From JANQGG01 sp964642175 (GTDB lineage: Bacteria > Bacteroidota > Chlorobiia > Chlorobiales > Chloroherpetonaceae): a stretch of DNA of 64,000 nt. The DNA lies in contig CAZXOK010000001.1 of assembly GCA_964642175.1 (NCBI GenBank), positions 62,001 to 126,000 of the forward strand, given 5' to 3'. The position numbers were made by a program, and so were the translations under genes. Numbering within the stretch: position 1 is the stretch's first letter; the number at the start of each line of letters is the position of its first letter. This document shows positions 54,707 to 63,090 of the stretch, piece after piece. The notes beneath the pieces are model-generated. The model did no database searches. It saw only the letters and a program-made list of their open reading frames with translations, and was not told the DNA's origin.

Positions 54707-57700
54707 TTAGCTGACTTCAATACCTTCAAGTTTATCTTCCAGGTCGGAATAGATTTCCTGCAACTTGTTAATGGTATCCTGGTCGGCCTGCCACATGCCA
54801 CGTCCTGAGGCTTCGAGCATCCGGCCAACAATATTTTTCATGGCTTCCGGATTGGCCTTTGAGAGTTTTTCGCGCATTTTCGGATCAAACGCATATGTTT
54901 CGGCAGCTTTTTCATAGACCCAGTCGTCGACGCTCTTTGAAACTGCATCCCAACCCAGCATGTAGGTAAAGCGATTACTGATTTCAGTGGCACCGCTATG
55001 GCCCTGGGAGATCATGCTCTCATACCATTTCGGATTCAGTAGTTTGGAGCGGTATTCTACGCGAAGGGTTTTATCCACATCATCAACTTTAACATCGGCA
55101 GTGAAAGACTCCACGTAGTTGAGTTTAACGCCTGAGCTTTTCTTGTTATGCATGCGAGCCGAAAGCTGCAACGAACCGGAAGACGAGAAGTAGCGGTCGA
55201 TATCGGAAATACCGAACTCAGCAGAGTCGACCTGTTGTACAACCCGATCAACTGTGCCCATCAGTCCTTTCAGAATGTCGGTTTCCTGTGCACCATTCCG
55301 GTTACCACCGTAAGCAAAACTGGTTCTGCGGATAAACATGTTGTCGAGATCTTCTTCAGACTCCCAGGACGAGTCTTCAACCATTTCATCAACAAAACTG
55401 CCATAGTTGCCCTGAGCCTGCGTAAAGATACGCGAGGTGGCACTTTCGAAGGATTTTCCTTCTGCAAGGGCTTCATCAACATGTTTTTTGATATAGTTCA
55501 TATCATGTGGCTCATCGGCTTTGGCTGCGGAAACTACCAGGCGATCCAGCAGATCAAGCAAGTTGCCAAAGTTATCCCGGAAAATAGAGCTAACCTGCAT
55601 CAGCACATCAATGCGTGGTCGTTTAAGTTGCTCCAATGGGATCAGTTCGTAGTGGCTGATTTTTCCTTGGGCATCATAGGCCGGTTTTGCCCCGATCAGC
55701 TTGATAACAATACCAACCGACTCACCCTTGGTTTTGATGGTATCCAAACCCCAAAGTACCTGGGCAATGGTTTCCGGATACTCACCATCCGATTCGGCAA
55801 GGTGGCGTTCAATGATAGTATCGGCAATTTGAGAGCCACGGGTATTGGCTACTTCGGAAGGAATGCGCCAAGGATCGATGGAGTGAATATTTCGTCCGGT
55901 TGGCAGGATGTTCAGGCCATCACGGATAAGGTCGCCACCAGGTCCGGCAGCTAAATAGCCACCTCCCAGGGTATGAACCAGAGAGTCCATTTCACCGGTG
56001 TTGGATTTCATGGCGCGGACCATTTCGCGGCCGGTATGTAAATTATCGTCGAGGTGTTTGGCCATCTCATTATCAACCGTTGCGTTATCGGTGAGAGCAT
56101 TAAACACTTCTTTAGGATGCTTGCGGTCGAAGATGCAATCTTCTACGAACGATTTACAGGCGTCATCTACTTTTTCGCGTAAGATCATGGCATTTTGATC
56201 CCCTTTACGTGCAACAGCAGCCAGCTCGGTATAACCCTGGAATTTGCTGCCTTCAGGTATGGCTTTCATGATGATGGACGGAAGTGAATGCCCGTTTCCA
56301 CGCAATTTCAGAGTTTCAATTACCGTTGTGATCTGTTCTTCAACCGGAACCGTATTACCAAATACATGCATTTCACTGCTGATCAGGCGGTTTTCCAGAT
56401 CCATTAAATACATGTAAAGCCGGCTCATATAATCCGGGAATGATTCACCTTCAACTCTGGGGCAATCATCATTAAGGTTTAACTGGGCAACTTTTTCAGA
56501 AATCGTTTCTTCAATTTCTGTATTGGCTTTTTCAGCCTCACCCAAACCGCGCTCGCGATAATCATTGATCATGTCTTTAAGTGCAGGAAGCTCTTTGTAG
56601 AGACCGGCACGGGAAAGCGGAGGTACAGCATGCGAGATCATGGTGGCATACCCGCGGCGTTTTGCAATATTGGCTTCGCTGGGGTTATTGACCGGGTAAA
56701 GATACACATGCGGCGTTTCACCCAGCAGGGCATCCGGCCAGCATTCTGAAGTCAGGCCAAGCTGAAGTCCCGGCATCCACTCAACAGTGCCGTGCATACC
56801 CATGTGAATGGTGCAATCGGCCTGGAATTTACGGCTGATCCAGCGGTAGAAAGCCATGTACTGGTGATGCGGGCAGTTTTCTTTATCAAACAACAAGCGC
56901 ATCGGATCGCCCTGAACACCTAAGCGCGGCTGAACGCCGATATAGACATTACCAAACTGAATACCGCCGATATAGACTTTATCCTCTGCAGCCGGGGCAA
57001 TATCGCCCGGGAAAGATTCCCAACGGTTGTTGATCTGTTCGCGCTCTTTATCTGATGTGATATCTTCAAAATCATCTTTGGACACACAAATCGTATCCGG
57101 ATCGCCATGCTGGGACTGGAAGTCTGTGGCCTTGTTGAGCATCTCGTAGAGATTCTCGGAGGTTTCAGGCAACTGGCCTACATAATAGCCTTCCGATTCC
57201 AACCGGCGCAGGATCTCAAGCAAACTCTTAGGAACATCCAGCAGAGCAGCGCTTGCTTTACGGCCAAGGCCCGGTGGATAGTCATACACGACAAAGGCCA
57301 GCTTTTTATCGTTGTTGGATTTACGGCGAAGATTGGTCCATCCGGTTGCCAGTTTTGCCAGGCGGTTTAAACGATCGGGTACGCTGGTGATACGGCCATT
57401 ATGACCGGCGCCAAGCACTAACGGGCAGATTGCGCCATCCATTTCAGGCATCGAATACAGCATGGCTGATTGAAGTGGGGTTACCCCATGTTGTTTCCAG
57501 GACTCCATATCCTGGATAAATAAAGGCTGAGATACAATGTAGGGTACATCCAGCTTATGAAGGATTTCATCGCGGGCTACAGCCGAAGTTCCGGGAGTGG
57601 TTGATCCGGCAGGACCGCCAATTAAGCCAAAACCCATCATGTTGATGAGCAGGTCGAGCTTCTCTTTGGTATACCATTCACGAACAGCCACATGGCCTTC

Positions 57701-58531
57701 AACACCCATTACAAAAACGGGAAGCACATACAGACCGGCATTTTCCAGGGCACGTATGGTATTATCAATATAGGCCCGTTCCTGAAGTAAGTGCTTTCTG
57801 AAAAATAACAAACCTACATGAGGGGCTGATTTAGGGTTGTTTTTGGCTGAACCAAGGCGTTTCTTTTGCCATTTGTTATAATGGCTTCCATCCGGGAAGT
57901 AGTCTTCAGCATCCGGATGGTAAAATCCCATAGTCGGGACTTCTTCTACGGATTTAACTTTAAGATTTGCACCAAAATATTCCTTGAGAATCAATTTGAA
58001 CATATTGGTGAGGTTGTCGGCTGTTGGATGCAACCAGTATGAATAGACAAGCATCCAGTTCTTGAAATCCTTTGCCTTTTTGGGGATCAAAGGCAACATG
58101 GTACGCATGATTTTCAAGAGCTTCACATAACCGTATAAAGCATCTTCATCACGACCTTTCACCAATAGTTTCGCTACTTTCTTTACAATATCGGGCATAC
58201 CACCACCATCGGCAGTTGGGGCATAGTTACCGACTTTTGTCATACCCATAACCTCGGGCATGGATTCGTATGAGAAAATGGTTTGGACGTCGGATTCTTT
58301 TAAACAGTCCTGAAGCCAATCGGCCTGGTGTTTAAATTGAATCAAGGTCAGGAATAAACAATCGGCATCTTTAAGTGATAAGGCCAGATCGGGGTTTTGT
58401 TGCTCCAGATCAAGGTCGGACCATTCTTCCAAAGAGGCAACTTCTGATAAGCTTTGCCGAACTTCCTGCCATACTTGTCGGTTGTACTGATCCATTCCAA
58501 GAATAGCTACAATTTTCTTCTTCTCAGTCAT
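54707..58531 (-). CDS. bchH: magnesium chelatase subunit H (second copy)
   Basis: 1274 residues; start fixed by AAAGGAGA nine bases upstream. It has the BchH layout: an N-terminal DUF3479-like domain with FSYESMPEVMGMTKVGNY (also seen in ChlH/BchH), then IHMGMHGTVEWMPGLQ (H580, E584), VNNPSEANIAKRRGYATMISH, LPTGRNIHSIDPWRIPSE and a C-terminal MLEASGRGMWQAD. It is clearly paralogous to the 48620 gene rather than a recent duplicate. Chlorobiota are known to carry several H subunits (BchH, BchS, BchT); which of these this is cannot be settled by eye. It follows DUF169 by 118 bp. Confidence 0.9.
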   Translation of the reverse strand: MTEKKKIVAILGMDQYNRQVWQEVRQSLSEVASLEEWSDLDLEQQNPDLALSLKDADCLFLTLIQFKHQADWLQDCLKESDVQTIFSYESMPEVMGMTKVGNYAPTADGGGMPDIVKKVAKLLVKGRDEDALYGYVKLLKIMRTMLPLIPKKAKDFKNWMLVYSYWLHPTADNLTNMFKLILKEYFGANLKVKSVEEVPTMGFYHPDAEDYFPDGSHYNKWQKKRLGSAKNNPKSAPHVGLLFFRKHLLQERAYIDNTIRALENAGLYVLPVFVMGVEGHVAVREWYTKEKLDLLINMMGFGLIGGPAGSTTPGTSAVARDEILHKLDVPYIVSQPLFIQDMESWKQHGVTPLQSAMLYSMPEMDGAICPLVLGAGHNGRITSVPDRLNRLAKLATGWTNLRRKSNNDKKLAFVVYDYPPGLGRKASAALLDVPKSLLEILRRLESEGYYVGQLPETSENLYEMLNKATDFQSQHGDPDTICVSKDDFEDITSDKEREQINNRWESFPGDIAPAAEDKVYIGGIQFGNVYIGVQPRLGVQGDPMRLLFDKENCPHHQYMAFYRWISRKFQADCTIHMGMHGTVEWMPGLQLGLTSECWPDALLGETPHVYLYPVNNPSEANIAKRRGYATMISHAVPPLSRAGLYKELPALKDMINDYRERGLGEAEKANTEIEETISEKVAQLNLNDDCPRVEGESFPDYMSRLYMYLMDLENRLISSEMHVFGNTVPVEEQITTVIETLKLRGNGHSLPSIIMKAIPEGSKFQGYTELAAVARKGDQNAMILREKVDDACKSFVEDCIFDRKHPKEVFNALTDNATVDNEMAKHLDDNLHTGREMVRAMKSNTGEMDSLVHTLGGGYLAAGPGGDLIRDGLNILPTGRNIHSIDPWRIPSEVANTRGSQIADTIIERHLAESDGEYPETIAQVLWGLDTIKTKGESVGIVIKLIGAKPAYDAQGKISHYELIPLEQLKRPRIDVLMQVSSIFRDNFGNLLDLLDRLVVSAAKADEPHDMNYIKKHVDEALAEGKSFESATSRIFTQAQGNYGSFVDEMVEDSSWESEEDLDNMFIRRTSFAYGGNRNGAQETDILKGLMGTVDRVVQQVDSAEFGISDIDRYFSSSGSLQLSARMHNKKSSGVKLNYVESFTADVKVDDVDKTLRVEYRSKLLNPKWYESMISQGHSGATEISNRFTYMLGWDAVSKSVDDWVYEKAAETYAFDPKMREKLSKANPEAMKNIVGRMLEASGRGMWQADQDTINKLQEIYSDLEDKLEGIEVS

Positions 58532-58540
58532 TCGTTTGTG

Positions 58541-58548
58541 TCTCCTTT
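58541..58548 (-). promoter_or_regulatory. Shine-Dalgarno of bchH2
   Basis: AAAGGAGA on the minus strand, 9 bp before the start at 58531. Confidence 0.7.
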
Positions 58549-58638
58549 AGTGGTAAAGGTGTTTTTTATTATTAAATCGGTTTCTCTATGTAAAGCCTCT
58601 TTTAAAGTGAGGGCAAAAGATATTTGAGAGATTAAGGT

Positions 58639-58674
58639 GCATAAGGTCATCACTGTTCGTGATGAATTTTATGC
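58639..58674 (-). other. extended hairpin across the DUF169 stop codon
   Basis: Outer arms GCATAA/TTATGC and inner arms TCATCAC/GTGATGA with a 5-nt loop. It covers the last codons and stop of the DUF169 gene and lies 108 bp before bchH2. No T-run follows, so it is more like a processing or stability element than a terminator. Confidence 0.45.
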
Positions 58675-59393
58675 TTATGCATGGTAGAAACTGTGCAAAT
58701 TCTGTTTAAATTTTTCACAGAAATCTCCAATTGATCGTAAGGGTAAGCAAGCATAAGCTCATCATCCCCAAACACCATTCCTGTGTTTCCGCCAATATCA
58801 CCCAACGTAAAGGTAGGGCGGTTGGTTTTATAGACATAGCTTGAGATCATCTCGCACGTTGAGCCTCCGGCAATTCCATGAATAAACTCACCGGTATCAA
58901 ATCCATAGGAGCGCAAGATACGCTGACCTTGTGCCGGCGAGCAGATAATAAAAACCAGATCAGGTTTAAGCTCCGGGGTGTTCATTTTTGATAGAGGGCC
59001 GATTATCTGGGCTTCAAATTCACCGTCTTTAAAAGGATGTGTCGCTTCAAGCGCACATTTCAATCCCTCCATGGTCCCAAAAATCTTGCCATCACCAATC
59101 ATGAATTTTGCAGCTGCTTCTATCGGTATGGTGCTGCCAAAACCAGCTGCGATAGCACCACCTCCGCATATCTGCTGATCTTTTAACGTATAAAAGGGCC
59201 CGGCGCCGTTAAAGGCATCGCCCCACATAGCACACAAAAGGGATTTATCCTGCCCATCAGGGGCATCCCGGCCAAATCGTTTAATTGTTTTTGGAATATC
59301 AGAAAGTGAAGGAACAAATTTTATGGCAATAGGTTTTCGCCTGAGTGATTCAATATTGCATAAAGAATCAGATAACTCTTCTGGTGTCATCAT
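58650..59393 (-). CDS. DUF169-family protein
   Basis: 247 residues. Family features: ESLRRKPIAIKFVPSLSDIP, SLLCAMWGDAFNGAGPFYTLKDQQICGGGAIAAGFG, VFIICSPAQGQRILRSYGFDTGE, GGSTCEMISSYVYKTNRPTFTLGDIGGNTGM. Conserved Cys (LLCAMWG, QICGGG, STCEM) are typical of DUF169, whose function is not established. No signal peptide. Its position directly between a TonB receptor and bchH2 suggests a link to tetrapyrrole or metal handling. Confidence 0.85.
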   Translation of the reverse strand: MMTPEELSDSLCNIESLRRKPIAIKFVPSLSDIPKTIKRFGRDAPDGQDKSLLCAMWGDAFNGAGPFYTLKDQQICGGGAIAAGFGSTIPIEAAAKFMIGDGKIFGTMEGLKCALEATHPFKDGEFEAQIIGPLSKMNTPELKPDLVFIICSPAQGQRILRSYGFDTGEFIHGIAGGSTCEMISSYVYKTNRPTFTLGDIGGNTGMVFGDDELMLAYPYDQLEISVKNLNRICTVSTMHKHKIHHEQ

Positions 59394-59420
59394 AAGGTCG
59401 TGTCCTGAATTTTATTTGGC

Positions 59421-59450
59421 CATAAAGAAGGCCGGGTTGCCTTCTTTATG
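59421..59450 (-). terminator. perfect 12-bp stem hairpin between TonB receptor and DUF169 genes
   Basis: CATAAAGAAGGC pairs perfectly with GCCTTCTTTATG around a 6-nt loop. It is 52 bp after the TonB-gene stop and 28 bp before the DUF169 start. There is no long T-run after it on the minus strand, so it may be a terminator of partial strength or a stabilising 3' structure. Confidence 0.55.
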
Positions 59451-59502
59451 AAACCAGAATAATAAAAGTCAAAGAAATAGAACGTGTCGTTCGCGTTACA
59501 AC

Positions 59503-61920
59503 TTAATAGGCATATTCAAAACCGAAATGGAAACTACGAACCGGAGCACGGTATTTTTCCATTTCCTCGTACTGAGTATTGGTTAAGTTTTTAATAGCAC
59601 CGTTCAACGCCAATCCGCCAAACATTTCATAACGCCCACTTAGGTTCATAACCACAAAATTTCCAGGGAATTCATCTTGGAATAAATCACCATTCATAAT
59701 AATGGCCTTGGTTTGGCTTACATAGCGAGTGTTAAAACTAACATTAATCCGATCAAAGTTTAATGATGTTCTGAAGTTAAAGTTATGCTCGGGACGGTAA
59801 GCCAACCAGCCTTCTGCATTTGCATCGTTGATACCATCAGACAGGCGAGCAGCACTGGTTTCTTTGTTCAAATCTTTGGCATTCATGTAATTATAGCCGA
59901 TCTGAAAAGACAAAAAGTCCAGTGGTTCTAACAACAAGCTTGTTTCAAAACCCCAAATACGAGCCTCAGATATGTTGATGTATTTAAAGACGATGGTATT
60001 TGGATCATCATCCAGGTCAATAGCTTCAATTAAATCATCATAGTTGTTCAGATAAAAGGCTACATCCAATGATGCGAAATCTGAGAATCGTTTGAATACG
60101 CCGGTTTCAAAGCTTGTCATGCGTTCAGCACCGAGCTCACCGTTTGGATGACCGGCAAATATTGAGGCATCTGTAACAAATCGCTCGGCCAGTGTCGGTG
60201 CCCGGAAGCTTCTTCCGAATGAAGCTCTAAGAGATAAGTCTTCTGCAAACTGGTAGGTACCTGCAAAACGAGGACTAACCTGGGATAATGTTTTTTTCGT
60301 GATTGCTTCAGTTAGAGTAGGATTTCCTGCGGCAACTTCATCGGTGTATGTCACTTCATCTTTATTGACATGATTGAGATCGTAACGAAGTGAGAATGAA
60401 AGTTTCAGGTTTTCGGTAACTTTAAACTCATCCTGTGCAAATAATCCAACTGTATACGAGGAGTTATTGTGAAACTGTGTAGAAACAACATCATCGTAGT
60501 AATAATCAGCTCCAACTACAAATCGGTGTTTGCTGCCATAGAAAACATCAAACATGGTTCCAATGCCATATCTCCGGGCATCAGAGTCGTTAAAGGTGGT
60601 TGGATCATCAGGATCATAGACGCCTCGTTTATGTCGGCCCAATCCATATTCCTGAAAGGGTACTCCCGCAATTTCTTCCGGATAATACTTAATTACATAA
60701 TAATCACGGTTGAAATAAATTTTATTTTCCATGGATACCGACTTACCAAGTGTGGTAAAATACTTCAAACCAATCAGCGTGGTGTTGGTTTCCTTGATAT
60801 CATCAGAATTTCGGTTTGGGTTTACCGGAGTAGCATCCATATGTCCCAAAGCCTGACTTTCCTGGTTCCACATGTAAGGAATTCCGCCTTCAGAGAAACT
60901 TGCAATGGTGGTTAATTGTAAATATCCCGAAGAATTAATATTGTAGCGCGATTTAAACTTGAGATCGTTGACCAGCATTTGAGAACCATCTCTGTAACCC
61001 TGATCATCCATGTGGTTGTAGATCAGGTTGTAAGCGAAGTTTCCATATCGGTTTCCTTGGGCTAAACCAACATTGTAGAAATATGGGGATTTTGAACCCG
61101 GGTATACTTCTGTATTGACTTCATTATTTGACGGGTAGCTGTAGAAGCCATTTGAAAATGTAACTTTAGCAGAAAACTCATTCGGTAACTCACCGATGGC
61201 ATTAACAACTCCACCCATGGCACCTGAACCATAAAGGGCCGAAGAGGCGCCTTTAATAATTTCTAACTGTTCCAAACCATCCATCATCATGGATTGCCAG
61301 TTAACCGAACCGGCATCCGGGCTGTTCATAAGAAAACCATCATATAAGAATACTACGCGTGTTCCTAAACCACCACCGGCATAGGAATTTGAACCTCTGA
61401 TCTGCAAGCTGCTGGCACCAACACCCCCGGTTCTGATAACATCTACACCAGGAACGGTTTCAACCACGTTGTCAAGGGTTTTTATGGGTTGAACATCAAT
61501 GTCTCGATTGCTTATAACGGTTGTGGTAACCGGAACTTCAGCCTTGCTTTGATTGTACTTGGAAGCACCAACCACAATTTCGTTGGCCATGACGCTTGTT
61601 TGGGAGAGAGCCAGGTTAAAATCAGTTACTTTTCCTTCATTGATGGTTATGGTTTTAAATACTTTTTTATAACCAATGGCTGAAAAGCGGACCTTATAGT
61701 CGCCGGGCGGCACATCTTTAACAATAAAAGACCCGTCCAAACCTGAGGCTGCCCCAAGTTGTGTACCTATTAAAGAGACCGTTACGCCTATGAGTTCCTC
61801 AGACGTTTGTTTATCAATGATCTTGCCTTTAAGCTTCCCTAGCTTTTCATTTGAATAGGATTCAGATGAAAAAAGAAGGATAATGGCCGTGATTCCCAGT
61901 ATTAGACTTCTCCAAAGCAT
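59503..61920 (-). CDS. TonB-dependent outer-membrane receptor
   Basis: 805 residues from the ATG at 61920, chosen because GGAGAG lies 7 bp upstream. A signal peptide (LWRSLILGITAIILLF) is followed by a CarboxypepD-reg-like domain (~30-110: GKIIDKQTSEELIGVTVSLIGTQLGAASGLDGSF), a plug (TLDNVVETVPGVDVIRTGG, LQIRGSNSY, LEIIKGASSALYGSGAMGGVVNA) and a 22-strand barrel ending FHFGFEYAY. It resembles receptors of the BtuB/vitamin-B12/haem type in domain layout; the ligand is unknown. It follows a lipoprotein gene separated by a terminator-like hairpin and precedes DUF169-bchH2. Confidence 0.9.
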   Translation of the reverse strand: MLWRSLILGITAIILLFSSESYSNEKLGKLKGKIIDKQTSEELIGVTVSLIGTQLGAASGLDGSFIVKDVPPGDYKVRFSAIGYKKVFKTITINEGKVTDFNLALSQTSVMANEIVVGASKYNQSKAEVPVTTTVISNRDIDVQPIKTLDNVVETVPGVDVIRTGGVGASSLQIRGSNSYAGGGLGTRVVFLYDGFLMNSPDAGSVNWQSMMMDGLEQLEIIKGASSALYGSGAMGGVVNAIGELPNEFSAKVTFSNGFYSYPSNNEVNTEVYPGSKSPYFYNVGLAQGNRYGNFAYNLIYNHMDDQGYRDGSQMLVNDLKFKSRYNINSSGYLQLTTIASFSEGGIPYMWNQESQALGHMDATPVNPNRNSDDIKETNTTLIGLKYFTTLGKSVSMENKIYFNRDYYVIKYYPEEIAGVPFQEYGLGRHKRGVYDPDDPTTFNDSDARRYGIGTMFDVFYGSKHRFVVGADYYYDDVVSTQFHNNSSYTVGLFAQDEFKVTENLKLSFSLRYDLNHVNKDEVTYTDEVAAGNPTLTEAITKKTLSQVSPRFAGTYQFAEDLSLRASFGRSFRAPTLAERFVTDASIFAGHPNGELGAERMTSFETGVFKRFSDFASLDVAFYLNNYDDLIEAIDLDDDPNTIVFKYINISEARIWGFETSLLLEPLDFLSFQIGYNYMNAKDLNKETSAARLSDGINDANAEGWLAYRPEHNFNFRTSLNFDRINVSFNTRYVSQTKAIIMNGDLFQDEFPGNFVVMNLSGRYEMFGGLALNGAIKNLTNTQYEEMEKYRAPVRSFHFGFEYAY

Positions 61921-61963
61921 TATCATTCTCTCCAAAATTTAAATTAGAATTAACATAATAGTA

Positions 61964-61990
61964 TAAAACGGGGACGCACCGAGCGCCCCC
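61964..61990 (-). terminator. terminator-like hairpin between lipoprotein and TonB genes
   Basis: On the minus strand GGGGGCGC-TCGGT-GCGTCCCC (one mismatch) is followed by GTTTTATACT. It would reduce transcription from the lipoprotein gene into the receptor gene. Confidence 0.65.
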
Positions 61991-61999
61991 ATTAAAACA

Positions 62000-62926
62000 T
62001 TATGGTGTTGGTAATGTTATTGTAATATTTCCAAGGTCTTCAGTTGTCTCATCAACTATTAAAGGAGATGATTTTGTAGCAATATCCCCTCCTGTTACTG
62101 GAGTAGCAGTAAAAGGTGGAGTAAATAAAGTTACTTCAATTAATTCCCAGGCACCATAAGTAATGTTAGGTATTGAGAATGAAACCTGATTACCGGAAGT
62201 AGGTTCAGTTAATGCTGTGTAAAGTTCGGGCATACCTCCTACAGAAGAAGAATCTTTATACCCTCTGATAATCAAACTTGTTGGATCAGTCGGCCAATTT
62301 CCTACATTCGTAATTGTAACAGTACCTGATAAAGTAGATGTTTGAGCAGTTTGAGCACTTTGTAATGAATCCCATGCTGCTGTAACATTTACATCAATAT
62401 CGATGTCTGTAACATCATTTCCGGAAACAACGATTGGTTGTCCATAACCGGCATATGCAGAATAACCATAGTGACCAAGTAACTGGTGCTTACCAAAACC
62501 AGAAACAAATGGGTTTTCGTAAGTTGGAAGCATAATATATTTTCCATTATCCACATTTGAGATCGTATATGATATTGTACCATTGGATAAATCTGAAAAG
62601 TCGTAACCTACTCCGTTACCTAAACCCGGATGTCCCTGAACAGGGCCCCCTAAAGCGACACCGCCATCATTGGATTTTGCAATTCCTAAACGAATAAATC
62701 CAGGGAAATCACTGGTATCAGGTGTTCCATTTGGAAAATGAACTTTCATACTGTCATGAGACATTGTAGCATCATTCCATTTGAATGTTAATGTTCCCGA
62801 AACAGTACCCTGATTGCTTGAGCCGCCACTGTCTTCGTCACAAGCCGTTAAATTGATTGCAAATACAGCCACAAATAACGCCATAAACAGACGAGATACC
62901 CCTCTTTTATAAAAATGAGTGTTCAT
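62000..62926 (-). CDS. lipoprotein, probable partner of the TonB receptor
   Basis: 308 residues. Signal peptide with lipobox NLTAC (Cys29), acidic DEDSGGSS linker, then beta-rich domains (GTVSGTLTFKWNDATMSHDSM, SYTISNVDNGKYIMLPTYENPF, LSGTVTITNVGNWPTDPTSLIIRGYKDSS). Gly/Tyr-rich stretches (HYGYSAYAGYGQP) resemble surface lipoproteins. The second half repeats a 'GTVTITN' domain. I do not recognise the family. Being directly upstream of a TonB receptor suggests a surface-exposed ligand-capture role, as in SusD-like pairs, but it is not SusD. Confidence 0.7.
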   Translation of the reverse strand: MNTHFYKRGVSRLFMALFVAVFAINLTACDEDSGGSSNQGTVSGTLTFKWNDATMSHDSMKVHFPNGTPDTSDFPGFIRLGIAKSNDGGVALGGPVQGHPGLGNGVGYDFSDLSNGTISYTISNVDNGKYIMLPTYENPFVSGFGKHQLLGHYGYSAYAGYGQPIVVSGNDVTDIDIDVNVTAAWDSLQSAQTAQTSTLSGTVTITNVGNWPTDPTSLIIRGYKDSSSVGGMPELYTALTEPTSGNQVSFSIPNITYGAWELIEVTLFTPPFTATPVTGGDIATKSSPLIVDETTEDLGNITITLPTP

Positions 62927-62952
62927 AGTTAAACGATGTTTTTAGGTTAATT

Positions 62953-62981
62953 AAAAAAGCGTTTTGGTTATTGTAACGCTT
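62953..62981 (-). terminator. intrinsic terminator between small gene 3 and lipoprotein gene
   Basis: On the minus strand AAGCGTT, an 11-nt loop, AACGCTT then TTTTAATT. It is about 110 bp after the small gene's stop and 27 bp before the lipoprotein start. Confidence 0.7.
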
Positions 62982-63090
62982 ATGAGAAAAAACATGATAA
63001 CATTAGCCAGCTTTTGCTGAAAAGGTATAGTGATTGTTAAAAAGCTGCAAAACCACAATCAGCTAAATTAAGGTGAAACTCTTTGGGGAT

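Noticed and set aside
48620..58531. Reading the two large chelatase genes as cobaltochelatase CobN
   Set aside because: The neighbours are bchM and a protoporphyrinogen-oxidase-like gene, the N-termini are of BchH type, and no cobalamin-synthesis gene is adjacent.
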